Source: Lanius collurio (lineage: Eukaryota > Chordata > Aves > Passeriformes > Laniidae). Taken from it: DNA of 64,000 bases. Made by a program: the position numbers and the translations under genes. Under the pieces are notes generated by a model. The model was not told the DNA's origin. It saw only the letters and a program-made list of their open reading frames with translations, and ran no database searches. This document shows positions 1 to 20,436 of this stretch, one piece after another. The number at the start of each line of letters is the position of its first letter. The stretch's first letter is position 1. The stretch covers positions 124,001 to 188,000 of the forward strand of contig JACBWW010000086.1 in NCBI GenBank assembly GCA_020086605.1, written 5' to 3'.

Positions 1-753
1 TTTATTCGAGTCTTACACCAGCCATGACAAAAATAGTGGAGAAGTGCATCTGCAGCTTTTGGTTTCAACTGGCTCACACTGTGCCTCTGCCTCAGCTCCC
101 ATCAACTCAAAGACAGCCAAGATTAAAAATAATAAATTACAGGCCATGTCTGGCTCTTGCTGAAAGGACTAAAAGCTATCAGCAAGACCCAAAATATCCC
201 ACTGTCTCAGCTCATGTCTGGTCACATGAAGGTAGAAAGATCAGTAAGAGCAGAAGGAACCTTCATTAACTTCATTTGACATTCCTTAGGAACAATCCAA
301 CATCACTATGAATTTATTTGTTGTAAGAAGACAACCCAGTCATTGCTCAGGATATTTATGCAAAGATTATCCAAAACCATTAATTCTTTACCTATTCTTA
401 AACAGTTTGAAGTTTCTACCCTGAAATATGTGTGCTTCCTCTCTCTCTAATTGATATGATTTTCAGACTGCAAGAGTGAAAAGTATCATTAAACTGCTTT
501 ACCCCCCACCTGACTTTTGATAAAACAAATAACAGGTAGTTTTATTTAGAAAACCTCAACCATTGCAGCTGATTCCTGAAATGCAGAGACAGCCAATGTC
601 AGAGCACAGCTTGACAAAACTTTTGGTGATCCTTCATGAAAGAGACCATGATACATGTTTTATAAACTGTGAAACACTTCTTGCACTGTGGCTTTTGGTT
701 TGCTTTTTTTTTTCCTATTTAAATTCAGCATGGATGAAATGAAAGTTACTCAC
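1..753 (-). other. RAB8A: RAB8A intron 7 (partial), no exon seen
   Basis: This stretch lies downstream of RAB8A coding exon 7 on the minus strand. I searched it for the last coding exon, which should encode about 30 residues ending in a CaaX-like prenylation tail, and found none. The last exon must lie before base 1. The stretch is AT-rich and ordinary. Confidence 0.7.
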
Positions 754-804
754 CAACTTCTTGTCCATTTTTGCTTTGATATCTCTTGCAAGAGTAAAAA
801 ATGC
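754..804 (-). CDS. RAB8A: RAB8A coding exon 7
   Basis: The 51-nt exon encodes [17 protein letters not shown] and ends at a GTGAGT donor. The following hypervariable tail exon is outside the window. Confidence 0.95.
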
Positions 805-3522
805 CTGTGACAAGTCAAACAGTTCAGTGTTACAGGGTAAGTAAGATGTTTTCTGACAGTTTTGTTTAGCAATAAGCTGCCTTCCAAAGTTTCTACATCC
901 TATACAGGAACATTAAGGTTTCAGTATTTTTCCCTCTGCTCCAGCTTTTAATGCTCCTTCTCTAGCTCCACAATCTTCTTTCTGAGCTCAAAGCCCCACT
1001 GGCACCCCCAGCCAGGATCTGTGCAGCAGGAAAGTGCTCAATAACCCATCTGTGGTACCCAACACTGGAATTCTGCATCCCATCGAGATGGGCAGCTGTC
1101 CACACTGCTGGTTTGCACAAAGAGGGCAGTAAATACAAGAGAAAGGCATCAGTACTTACATTCTCTATGTTTATATTTGCTTTCGCACTGGTCTCCATGA
1201 ATTTAATCCCAAAACTTGCAGCAAGCTGAACAAAAACAGACTGCATATTAATTGAACAATTGCAGGAACAGCTCCAAACACATCCCTGGGCACAGCCTCT
1301 GTCCCTCCTGCCACCAGCCACTGGAGTCAGGGATTTACTCAGGCAGAACAATTTGCAAAAATTAGTAACTAAATCTCACTGCAATTGGCATCTCACTGGC
1401 TTTGCTCTGCTCTTTTACATTCTAAACACATTTTAACTTGCTCTTTTTTCTTGCATAGATACACTGTCAGCCTTGTAACAAACCACAGCACAGAAAAACC
1501 TCTGCCTCAACTAAGTAACATCTGACACCACAAGAGACAATCCCATCTATCTTGTCTCAGTGGCTTTCAGCCAAACGAGACATCTCCTCCATGTCCAACT
1601 CTAGCATCCTTTTAGAAAAATCCCACTTGTTGCCTTGCATCTGCCAGATGATGGGCAAGAATCCTTAATGCAGGTTCAGCTCTTGATCCTGGTGGGGAAA
1701 AGCACTGCCCTGACAGCTTGGGGAAGGTTCAATCATTCCACTCAGGAACACCAGTGAGGTACCATGGCAGACAAGGATCAGTGCAGGTTTTAGACTCTGA
1801 AAAGCCTAAGTCAAAATACATGGAAGCCACAGCACTTACCTTCTCCCCTTGCTCTCTAGAGACTTGTCTTTTGTCATTTGCATCACATTTGTTCCCCAGG
1901 ATCATTTTTTCAACATCTGGAGAGGCATGCTGAGACAAACAGAGAGACTCGGGCTTGGCTTTCGAGGATAAACATTGTCAGACAGCTGAAGCACCCCCTC
2001 AGTACCCACACAGAGATGCCAGTCCTGAGAATCTTCACAGATTTCCAGGCTCCCCCAGCCCCTCATCCCAGCACTTCTTGGGTCAGTTGTTGGGGAAGGA
2101 AACTGTCACTTCAGGTGCTCTCAAAAGCACAGGGGCCACAGCCCTCACAATGAATCACTACCAGGCCAAGGTATTTCAGAAGCTGTTACTGCCTTCCATC
2201 CTATTTATCTTCCAAGTACCCTGAGCACATGACAAATGCAATGCTTCTTAAGCAATAAAGCTTCAATTACTTTTAGAGGAAGAAACGGCACCTTTAACAG
2301 TCAACAATAAGTAAAGAGAGAAATTACCTCTTCAATATTCCTCACCCAGTTCCGAATATTTTCAAAAGACTTTTCATTGGTGATGTCATACACTAACATA
2401 ATGCCCTAAAGGTAAAGAAAAACAAAGACTGTTTCAGCAGGAGTTAAAGCTTTATCCATAGCAGAGAAGAGCAACTCAACAGTGGCTATTTTTAACAACT
2501 GGTTCCTGGTTAATGGCAGTGAGATAAAGTGAGCACGACATGTACTCATAGAGCAAAACAGGGAAGGAGCTGCCTTTCCAAAGTGCCGTACCACCCCAGC
2601 ACAGCTCCAGCACCGCCTGCAGCAGGAGCACAGCCGGGAGTGTCCAGCCTGGCAGAGCACCAGAGTGGGAGAGGGTCAGCTGTGAGTGTCCCACGTCAGA
2701 CCCCACTGACCTGACCTGACCACAACCCATATTAGAGAAGCACCGATTTGCTCCTACCATGGCTCCCCTGTAGTAGGCAGTTGTGATGGTCCGGAACCGC
2801 TCCTGCCCAGCCGTGTCCCTGGAACAGACAGAACATGGGGCTCACTCAAACCACCACCACCATCAGCTCGAGTCAGCACTACCAAAAGCTTTAAATAAAT
2901 CTGATCCAGTCTTCAGAGCAGTAGGATTACCATAAACTACCGAACAGCACAACTGCATAAAAACTTAACACATCCCCATGCACACGGCACAGCCCCGATA
3001 TCAAACACCCACTTCAGCAGAGAAGCCTTACCAGATCTGCAGTTTGATTCTCTTGCCATCGAGCTCTATCGTTCTAATTTTAAAGTCAATACCTGAAAGA
3101 AGAAGCAATTACTTTACTCAGAGGTCCTGCCGAGAGGCCAAACCCAACGGCATTCCCTTCAGTTACGCTGCTCAGTGTCACGTCCTCAGTGCTTCCACCC
3201 CGCTGCGTCCCAGCGCAGGCTGCTCCCCGGGGGCTGCGGAGCCGCCCGCGATGCCAGCGAACCCCGCCGGTCCCGCGGCCCGAGCCTGGAGCCGCGGCGG
3301 CCGCAGCCAAACCCTCGAACGGGACGAGCCGGCGCCGCCGCCCCGGAGGGACCCCCGGGCGTGCAGCGCAGCAAGGCGAGGCCCCGGCCGATGCTCACCT
3401 ATGGTGGAAATGAAGGTGGCGTTGAAGGCGTCCTCGGAGAAGCGGAACAGGGCGCAGGTCTTGCCCACGCCCGAGTCGCCGATCAGCAGCAGCTTGAACA
3501 GGTAGTCGTAGGTCTTCGCCAT
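754..3522 (-). CDS. RAB8A: RAB8A small GTPase, seven of eight coding exons
   Basis: RAB8A is a Rab-family GTPase that cycles between GDP and GTP and directs vesicles from the Golgi and recycling endosomes to the plasma membrane and primary cilium. Seven exons (754-804, 1160-1225, 1840-1929, 2328-2405, 2758-2818, 3032-3092, 3399-3522) join in frame to 177 codons, which equals the human protein minus its last 30 residues. Visible motifs: P-loop GDSGVGKT at 15-22, switch I Thr40, WDTAGQE at 62-68 with Gln67, Thr72 (the LRRK2 site), Ser111, NKCD at 121-124 and ETSAK at 149-153. The KMDKKL end of exon 7 and NINIEN in exon 6 fit RAB8A rather than RAB8B. All splice sites are GT-AG. The start codon is the standard MAKTYDY start at 3520-3522. 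The gene is partial only because the window ends; the C-terminal prenylation exon is not visible. Confidence 0.96.
1160..1225 (-). CDS. RAB8A: RAB8A coding exon 6 (ETSAK)
   Basis: The 66-nt exon encodes 22 residues with the G5 motif ETSAK. Residues 139-144 read LAASFG, where human RAB8A has LALDYG, a small local difference. Confidence 0.95.
1840..1929 (-). CDS. RAB8A: RAB8A coding exon 5 (NKxD)
   Basis: The 90-nt exon encodes 30 residues with the guanine-binding NKCD motif and Ser111. It has a TCTCAG acceptor and a GTAAGT donor. Confidence 0.96.
2328..2405 (-). CDS. RAB8A: RAB8A coding exon 4
   Basis: The 78-nt exon encodes 26 residues starting [14 protein letters not shown], in phase 0 at both ends, with a GTAATT donor. 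Confidence 0.95.
2758..2818 (-). CDS. RAB8A: RAB8A coding exon 3 (switch II)
   Basis: The 61-nt exon encodes [20 protein letters not shown], including the catalytic Gln67 and Thr72. It is bounded by a TTCCAG acceptor and a GTAGGA donor. Confidence 0.96.
3032..3092 (-). CDS. RAB8A: RAB8A coding exon 2
   Basis: The exon is 61 nt and encodes [19 protein letters not shown] plus part of Trp62. It is bounded by a TTTCAG acceptor and a GTAAGG donor. Confidence 0.96.
3399..3522 (-). CDS. RAB8A: RAB8A coding exon 1 (residues 1-42)
   Basis: This exon carries the start codon, the P-loop and switch I. It is 124 nt and ends one base into Gly42, followed by a GTGAGC donor. Position 24 is Ala where human RAB8A has Val. 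Confidence 0.96.
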
Positions 3523-3789
3523 GTTTGTGGGCAACGGCCCCGCCCACCGCACGCCCATTGGCCGAGTCCAGCGGAAAGCGCGCGGAGCCGACACGCCATT
3601 GGTGGGCGGTATTGACGCGGGAGGACGCAGCGCTGCGATTGGCTGCTGGCTCCGCTGCCGGCATCGTCACTTCCTGCTGCGGACAGACGGGAGCCGTGGC
3701 TGCTGTAACTGTGCCCGCCCCGCGACGCCGCGCCCCGAGCAGAACCGGGACAAAAAGCCGCCAAGAGCCCGGGGTACTGTGAGAAACTG

Positions 3790-3795
3790 TTTAAT
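3790..3795 (-). terminator. TPM4: Candidate poly(A) signal of TPM4 (9d form)
   Basis: ATTAAA on the minus strand, about 290 nt after the exon 9d stop codon. It is the first good signal after that stop, so the 9d mRNA probably ends near 3770. Confidence 0.5.
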
Positions 3796-4086
3796 ATGAA
3801 AGGGACAGGTGCCCGCAGAGGTGGCACCACCGCTCGGGTGCAGCTTCTACCGGGGTTTATATAAAAAGACTAACGAACCGTTAGGAACAGCCACGGCATG
3901 GCAGCCGCCTGACCCCGGCGCGGCTGGGGCTCCCCGGGATGAGACGGCCCCGAGGGACGCCCCGAGCCTCTCGTGAGGCCGTGCTGGTCATAACTTAATT
4001 GGCTTTTCCAGGATACAGAGAGAAAAAGGAGAGAGCGATGCAGGCACAGGGCTGGTTCCTGTTGGTTGCTGTCAGCTCTGCACTTC

Positions 4087-12868
<8,782 letters not shown>

Positions 12869-12902
12869 TCTTGCTCGAGGATAGGCTCGATCTGTCACGC
12901 AA
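12869..12902 (-). other. TPM4: TPM4 exon 1a 5' UTR portion, possible splice acceptor
   Basis: Between the ATG and a TTTCAG acceptor-like site (12903-12909 on plus reads CTGAAAG) lie 34 bases. If that site is used, the long form has an upstream non-coding exon; if not, the transcript starts locally and the similarity is chance. Confidence 0.35.
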
Positions 12903-13015
12903 CTGAAAGAATCTGATGAGTAAAATTTCAGATTTTGAACAGCTTGGACAAAGAAAGAAGTTGTACCCAAGCAAGTCACAGGGAAAATGAGCTACAAGTG
13001 GTTGCAGAGAGCTTT

Positions 13016-13968
13016 AAACCCAGAGCCCCCTGGACAAAACCCAGATCCACTGGCCCCTTCTCTGGTGTTCTATCCACAGCCTTTCTAAGGAATGAGCTGG
13101 AACAGATTCACTAGAGGAATCTTCACCACTCCATCTCCTTATTTGGGTCCTGTTTTCCTAAAGAGAAAACTGTTTCCATTTTTAAGCTTCTGACAGAAGC
13201 AGAAGTGTTGACATATGAACACATGCTTGAAGGAAAGCTGATTAGCTCCCCTTTGTGTGTGCAGAGCAATTAACCAGCCCAGATCTGTGGGGATGGTCTG
13301 CCTTCCTGGAATAACGGCTAATGAAGGGAAGGATCTCTTTAGATCACTCCAAAATAAATCCAGACATAAAATAAATAAATAATTTTTAAAAAAATCTATG
13401 CTTAAGAGGTAGCTAAATTTAAGGTGTAAAAAGATGCAGGATATGAGACAGCAGAGGTTTTTGCTGTAAAAATAAGTCTGGTGTTAAGGAACTAGCTATA
13501 ATATGTGATAGAGTAACACATAACAGAGCTCAAATTTAGATGCCAAGTTCAAGCTCAAGGCAAACTCAGTGAGTTTGAGTGCCTGTCCTTGAAATTTCCC
13601 TCACTAAATACTTGGGGAACTGAACAACACCTGAAGTTGCAGTCTGATGAGCACTGTAAATTATTCCTTCTGCTGTTTAAGGGAGTCACCTTCACTCTGT
13701 CAGGGAAGAGCAGGCTCTGGGGAGAACATCAGGAGTAGCTCCACTGACAAAGGACAAGCAGACCATCCAACAGCCCCAGAACAAACTCTGCTTCCTTTTG
13801 CAGCTCTATTAAACACATCTCCAAAACCATTCTGTCCCTTCACATGCTCTTGCTGAGCCTCACAGCCCAACACTGCCTTGTCCTGACTGCTCTGACATGC
13901 TGATGTACAGCACCTTCCAGGGCAGCCTGACAACACTTTCTGACTTTGCTATCCTGGGACCTGCACAG
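13016..13968. other. No gene recognised
   Basis: Upstream flank of TPM4 exon 1a. AT-rich and mixed sequence without a recognised coding exon or repeat. Confidence 0.5.
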
Positions 13969-13970
13969 AG

Positions 13971-14190
13971 CCATGGAATATCCTGAGATGGGTCCCACAG
14001 GGATCATTGAGTCCAACCCATCACCCTGCACAGACACCCCAGCAATCCCACCCTGTGCCTGAGAGTGTTGCCCCAACACTCCTGGAACTCTGCAGCCTTG
14101 AGGCCCCGTGACTGTTCCCTGGGGAATATATCTAAGTGCCCAACCACCCTTTGGGGCAAGAACCTTTTCTTGATATCCAGCCTTCACATT
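13971..14190 (-). mobile_element. CR1 3' end
   Basis: Plus-strand text CATGGAATATCCTGAGATGG then GAGTCCAACCCATCACCCTG and GACACCCCAGCAATCCCACC is the reverse complement of an avian CR1 3' end. It is 5'-truncated and becomes unrecognisable after about 14190. Confidence 0.88.
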
Positions 14191-14412
14191 TCCCCAGTTC
14201 TTTCCCCAGTCCAGGTCCTGTTGACCACACAATGCCCCTTCCCCCTTCAGCTCTGCCATGCTCTGCTCTTTGCAGCCCTGTGCTCCTTCCCTGGTCACTC
14301 AAAGTCGGAACTCCCTGCACAACCCTTCAGTCCCTCCCTCACAAGTGCTTGTAGCATTCCCAGCTGGGAGGGCACCGGGACATTGGCACAAGACCCAGGA
14401 CTTCTCCATCCT

Positions 14413-14538
14413 CTGGGGTTGAGCTGGCATGGCACTGAAGGGGCTTTGGGAGAGGCTTTTAAGGAGAAATCTGCCCTGGGGTTGAGCTGGCATGGCACTG
14501 AAGGGGCTTTGGGAGAGGCTTTTAAGGAGAAATCTGCC
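14413..14538. repeat. 63-bp perfect tandem duplication
   Basis: Two copies, 14413-14475 and 14476-14538, of a unit that starts CTGGGGTTGAGCTGGCATGG. I see no differences between them, so the duplication is recent or an assembly effect. Confidence 0.9.
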
Positions 14539-15179
14539 CTCTATTGAACTAAACATGATGGTAAAACAGACACCAGCCAACACCAGCACAATGCCTGTGG
14601 CTGGGATAGAGCTGAGTTCCTTCCCAGTGGCTGGTACAGGGCTGTGCTTTGGATTTGTTCTGAACACAGAGAATATAGAGATGTTTTTGTTATTGCTGAG
14701 CTTGCACAGAGCCAAGGCCTTTCCTACCACTTATTTGCCATGCTGGGGGTGCCCGAGAGGCTGGGAGGGGACACAGCCAGGATATTCCAGACCATTTGGC
14801 ATCACACTCAGGATATAAATGGGGAAAAGGAGGAGGAAATGGGGGACTTTGGGGAGTGATGGCATTTGTCTTCCCATGTCACCATTTCATGGGTGTGGCC
14901 CTGTTCTCCTGGAGGTGCAGAATACCTGTCCAAAGGAAGCAGTGACTCGATTGCCTGTTTTTCCTTGCTTGTGTGCACAGCTTTTGCTTTCCCTATTAAA
15001 CTTCCTTTCAACCCAAGAGTTCTCCAGCTTCTACCCCTCTGATTCTCCCTGATCCCACTTGTGGGCGAGCAAGTGGCTACATGGTGCTCGGTAGCCAACT
15101 GGAGCTAAAACACGACAATGATTTACTGTTGTTTAAATCAAAATTAATTCCTTTTACTAAACCCCGGCCTTCCTCCCAC

Positions 15180-15365
15180 CGCCTCATACGAGCCCTTCCC
15201 GCCCCACCCAAGATGGCTGCCCGGGCTGTCCTGAGGCGGAGCCAAGATGGCGGCGCCCGGGGACCGCGGCTCCCGGCGGGCTGTGAGGGATCGCCCGCCC
15301 GGCCCCGGGCACCGCCCGCCCTCACGAACGGCAGCCGGTGCCTGCCGGAGAAGCTGCTTAGGTCT
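15180..15365 (+). promoter_or_regulatory. CpG island with YY1 motifs, unidentified promoter
   Basis: A short CpG-rich island holds two YY1-type motifs, AAGATGGCTGC near 15210 and AAGATGGCGGC near 15244, both pointing to plus-strand transcription. An ATG inside the second motif opens a frame starting MAAPGDRGSRRA, which reaches a donor-like GTGAGG. I do not recognise the product. It could be exon 1 of a plus-strand gene or lncRNA, or an upstream promoter for TPM4 on the other strand. Confidence 0.45.
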
Positions 15366-15369
15366 GCTT

Positions 15370-15397
15370 TTTGTGTGTGTGTGTGTTTGTGAGTTTT

Positions 15398-15436
<39 letters not shown>
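15370..15436. repeat. (TG)n and T34 tract
   Basis: A short TG repeat is followed by seven T and then 34 consecutive T (15403-15436), directly after the CpG island. Confidence 0.95.
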
Positions 15437-15439
15437 CTA

Positions 15440-18400
15440 TAAAAACAGTAGTCGGAATTTTTAACAGTTGTAAGTTCAGTGTGCGCTTGGAAACCATTGC
15501 TGGCTCATGCCACTTGGTGTGCACCTGTGCCCTTCTGCACACCTCACATAATTAATGTGCTTTTTCTGGGTACCTCTGTGGCAAGGTGGCCCCCGGCCAA
15601 TTTTTTTAGTCCAATTCCAATGATTTTTAAGCTATTCTGTGATTTCAACAGTGGAAGATAAAGTCACACAGGTCCTCAGCTTGGAGCGTGTTTAAGGCGT
15701 AGGGGTGAAGCACTGTGTTATCAGTGTTTCCAAACCTTCAGAAATGTCATTAAATCCCAATAAACCACGTTAATTGCGGTCACTTGCACTTCTTGCTTTC
15801 CTGACCTGGAAGTTTGCTGGGCGAGGGCAGTCGGTGCTTGCCGGGGTTTGGGGGTGAAGCCCCAAGGAGCTGAGCGAGGGTCAGTGCTGGTGACCACAGG
15901 GTTATCACAGGACACACGTGGGGTCATGGCAGCCACAGCCTTGTTGCCGCTGCCTCTTCAGCACAGCCGTGGCGATCCCCACCGGCTTTCTTTGGGACAG
16001 ATTATTAAAGATAGACCTTTAATAACTTTGCTCAGCTGGCTGCAACCCAGTGGTCCAGCTCACACTGCTCCTGTCTGTTCAAACCAGCTGGCTGTGTTTG
16101 GTGGCTTCCTCGGGGCTTCCTTCCCTCAGTCGTGTTGCTGCTGCCGTCCTGCCTTCAGACCTGTTTCACCTCATGGTCCTGCATGCCGCAAGGTTGGATG
16201 TGCCACAGGCTCTCTGACTCAGAGAAGCAAGGTTTGGGGTGTAGTTTGAAGACAAAAGGGGAGGCAACGGAGGGGGAAGGACTGTGTTAGCCCTGTTTGA
16301 CCCAGCACATGTAGGAACTTGTGGGATGGAGGCGGATGCAAGGCTGTGCATGCTGCTCCTGGAGACTACAGCTGCTTGTTCCCTTGGGTGGGCATTTTGA
16401 GCTGTTCCTGTGGCTACTCTCACAGCCTCTTCATAATTTCTATGGTTGACAGAAGCACAAGTGGTTTTCCAGTCAGCTCACCAGCCCCCTTCCTGCCACA
16501 GGCTCAGGGAGGCTTGGAATCAGGGCTGGGGAAGCAAACACCAAACAAGATTCTTTTTCCTTTCTATTTCAACTGCGGGAAGATAATTTTTCTAATCAAC
16601 TCTGTTGCATGACTCAGAGCCACATTTAGAAAGGAACATCAAGGAACCTGTCACCCTCCATAGCCCTTCACCCAAGTGCATTCCCTTCTTCCCTGCTTCA
16701 CGAACTGGAGAGAAAAACCTGAAGAATTCACTCAGTGGTGATAATCCAGTCAGTCCCACAGCCTCTGGTTTTCATTAGCTTGGGAAACAGTGAACAATCA
16801 AGAGAGAAAGAAGAGCACTCTAAACCATTTCTCTTTTTTTGTTTGTTTCAGGCAGGCAATAAGGTGCTTTACAGGCTGTAAGAGTTCCTTTATTTTTCCT
16901 TTTCTCTCTGGGAGATTGTTTGGGCTGAGCAAAGCTTGGCAAGGTTGGTGTGTAAACATGAGAGGATACCAGCAGGAAATGAAGTTGGATTGTTGGAGAA
17001 TGTGCTCATTCCTTTGGCAGCAGGCTGCATGGGAAGCTTGTCACAGCAGGCATCTGAGCAGACTGGGGGGTGGTCGGACCTGTGGCCTGAAGTCTGGCAG
17101 GTCTCAAGATTTTCTATGCTGTGAATCCCTACTCGTTTTTGTGGCCTGGCAGTCAGCTGCAACATGGCCCATTTCACTAGCTGGGAAAAATAGACACTTC
17201 ATATCCCCCAGTTTCTCCTGCAGCTTTTCCTCTGCTCTAAACTTTGGTCATAAAAGATCTTCATCTAACACACTGATTGAGCTCCTCATGTACAAAGCTC
17301 CATGTGTCAAGGCTAGAAGCAATTCAACGCAGAAGAAAGCAGCTGTTGACAATCCTTTACCAAATTCCTTCATTTTACTAACATAAGTATCTCCTAACAA
17401 GCCACTCCCTTGTGAATTTTCTGTTGTAGAAACCATATAATATGATGTATCAGTAGAAAAGGTGGCACTAGACTGAAGATCAAACTTGTCTCTTCCTGGC
17501 ATTTCCTTTTAAATGTCAAGATCTCTAAACCTTCACATCTCAGTGAAGCCTTTTGTTTTGTGGGCTCTGCCTGCAGAGTGCTCTCCTTCTTACCCTTCTC
17601 AGTGTGAAGGGTACACCAGCACCAACCTGTAGTACCCTCTCTCTGATACATTCTCATTAAGTATCTTACTGACCATGGATGAACACAAGATTCTAGGCTA
17701 AGTGTGATAAAAATGGTAGATCTGCTTTTCCTGTGCCTAGATCCAAGGGAATTGTACCTCTTTTCTTTAATAATCCCAGTTACCTGCATTTCCCAGCATG
17801 ATCTTTGAACACCTGAGATAATGAATTTTACACTGCTTTGAATAGGATTGCAGAATTCCCTCAATGCCTGAAATACACACTTGTTTGAGAAGTCTGCCTC
17901 ACTGCCAGCATCAGGAACAGCAGAAGAAAGCAAATCCCACCCTGAATGTGCATTAATATTTCTGGCTAATACAGAAAGGAGAGGATCCTAGAAAAGAAGG
18001 AACCGGCAGCCAGTACTGGAAGATTTTGGCTGCCTTTCTTTTCTGTGGACTTCATCGGTGAGACCTTGGAGCTGCAGAGGCAGGATTTGCATTTGGAGCA
18101 CAGGACTGCCCCTGCGGGCCATCTCCTCCTTGTTTTGTGCCCTTCCAGCCCATTGCTGGGCCACAGGCAGTGCTTCAAGCTCTCCCTCGCCGTTAGATGG
18201 CAATGCAGGTCCACAGATTCTCTCTCTTCCTCGAGCCTCTGGAAAATGATGGTGCTGCAGCTGGAATGGCTCGCAGAGCTTCAAATCTTCTATTTCAACC
18301 CATCTCACTTTTGAAGACTGAGGCACCCACATTTGTTTTGCCCGAATGAAATGGAGCTCTCTGCCTGGGATGGCAGCTCCTCTGAGTCCTCAGAGGACAA

Positions 18401-20328
18401 GCATTCACTCTCCATCCAGGCCCTCCTTTGTGTGCAGAGGTTTGGGGTTATTTTGTTTTCCCATCACTTAATTAATTTGTCTTTTGTTTTGCTGTTTCCA
18501 CCACCATTTTGTTGTCTTGCTTATTTCTCCCTCATAGCCAACCATCTCAGATGAGTGAGTCATGGGCTGCCTCAGGCCAAACCCCGAGGATACAGATTTC
18601 TTCCAAGGGTCATGAATCTCCCATCTGGGAAGTTATAAAGAACTGCAGTGAGAAATAGCTACTACCACAAAATGCTTTCCTCCATATCCATTTTTCAGCT
18701 TTTCCATTGTCTGCACTTGACTGGTTCATTTAACATGTGCATTACCAGGGCTTTTACCTTCACATTGCCTTTTCCACCAGAAAATGTCACCAACTCACAT
18801 CCAACTTTTGCTCAGAAAACTTCCAGGTTCATTTGTGTTCAAAACCAGGCAGGTTTGCTCCTTCAAAACTGAATATAAATGCCTTTTTTTTTTCCCCTGA
18901 AGCCCCTTTGAAGTTCAATTCCATGCCAACCAGTCCACCAACTCACAGTACTGCAATATTTTTGCTGGGCATCTGGCCAGGGCAGTTGTAGGGCTTTTTG
19001 GAATCTGATTTGGATACTTGCAGCAGGATCTGCTTTACTTGGTGACTTCAGCTGTGTTGGTGACAGAAATCCTCATTTGTAGCAGAAAGAATGAATCTTT
19101 TAAAAAAAATCTATTGTACAGCTGGAGCAGATAGAGAGCTCCTGACTGTGGCTTAGAACAGGGCAGGAGGACGTTGACACCTTCCCCTGTTCCAGGCAAG
19201 GATGGGAGGTTGGGTCTCCCCTTGACACTCAGACCTCCCATATACATTAAAGTAAGCATTTTCCAGCTTTTCTGGATTTAAAATGTCTAAACAAGGAGGA
19301 TTTTGTCTTAATCCCCAGGAGAAGTGCTCCTCTATCACAGAAAGGCTCTTTTTTCCTGGTGCATAAGAACTTAATGGTGTTCCTAAGCCCTCTTGCAGAT
19401 GTGAGCAGTGTGCTGTAGATAAGTGATATCACGAGAAGGCGGTATCACTTGGGCTTACATATTTTGTGCTTATCCGTTGCACTCTAAAAAGCTGTTGCAT
19501 TTAATTACTCATTTCTCAAAGCATTTATTAGCTCTTTGTTCATTTGCTGTAGATGTAACTTACCTATAAAGTGAGCCCAGTCATTTCCTAACCAAGCACA
19601 TCTCAGGAGGAGTAAAGCACTGAGGGATAGGAAAAGCCTTACTCATCTTGACATGTGGTGGTACAGCTCTAGTTGGGGCCTCTGGTACTTCAGAAATATA
19701 AATACCAGTGACTTAAGCTGCCCCATCACCTGAGATATCTGGGGCACTGATGAATTAGGTAACAGCTGCATATTGGACTGGAGATTTATAATCTTTTTTT
19801 TATCACTGTTAAGCCTGCACAGCCGTTCACTCCCTATGAATGAACCTTTCCCAGTCTCCTGCTCCCCCAGCACCTGGTGTGGGTGTCAGAGTTCACAATG
19901 CTGCACCTTCCCTCTGCACCTTCAGTTAAGGGAGCAGGAGAGCAGCATTTGGGTTGAGAATGTGCCCACCAGCTGAATTGAGTATTTAGGGGAGTCTCAC
20001 AAAAAGCCCCTCTTTAGTACCCAGTGTTGTAGAATTGCAAGTGTAAAGTCTGGTCAACCTGGACAGGGTGGATACCTCTCATGCTTCATCCCTTGCTCTC
20101 TCTCTGCTCCCAAACAAAAAGTCACCCCAAAGAAACATCAGAGGAAAATCCTTAATGTTCAGTACTCCTGAGCACAAGTCCCGGGATCAGAGAGCTTCAG
20201 GGAACAGAAAAGGCAGAATGACAGCACTGGCTGAATTGTTTCCTCGAAGACTTACAGGCTCTGCCAGGGGAATCAGGGGCAGATTTCTCCCAGATGTTTC
20301 AGCTTCCTATGATTGCTACCAGCAGATA
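15440..20328. other. No gene recognised
   Basis: Mixed intergenic sequence. Open frames here are at most about 200 codons, lack recognisable domains and have no splice context I could support. Confidence 0.5.
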
Positions 20329-20436
20329 AAGAAACCTTTATTTCCTGGTAGTGAGAAACCTTTATTTCCATATCGAAACCTTTATTTCCTTATCAAAACC
20401 TTTATTTCCTTATCAAAACCCTTATTTTCTTATCAA
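20329..20436. repeat. 19-bp tandem repeat, about 5 copies
   Basis: Imperfect copies of AAACCTTTATTTCCTTATC in a row. Confidence 0.9.

Larger units (their letters stand above)
3150..3990. promoter_or_regulatory. RAB8A CpG-island promoter
   Basis: This GC- and CpG-rich block covers RAB8A exon 1 and the sequence upstream of it. On the minus strand it has CCAAT boxes (ATTGG on plus) at 3557-3561, 3598-3602 and 3638-3642, and an ETS-type site (CACTTCCTG on plus) near 3667-3675. There is no clear TATA box. It looks like a housekeeping promoter. Its far end overlaps the 3' UTR of the TPM4 9d transcript. Confidence 0.75.

Noticed and set aside
3857..3866. TATATAAA-like motif on the minus strand upstream of RAB8A
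   Set aside because: It lies more than 300 bp from the ATG in what is probably the TPM4 3' UTR, and the RAB8A promoter is CpG-type.
13840..14298. Minus-strand frame of 152 codons
   Set aside because: Largely covers a CR1 3' UTR fragment, which is non-coding in the element.
17988..18332. 114-codon minus-strand frame
   Set aside because: No family resemblance and no supporting splice or promoter signals.
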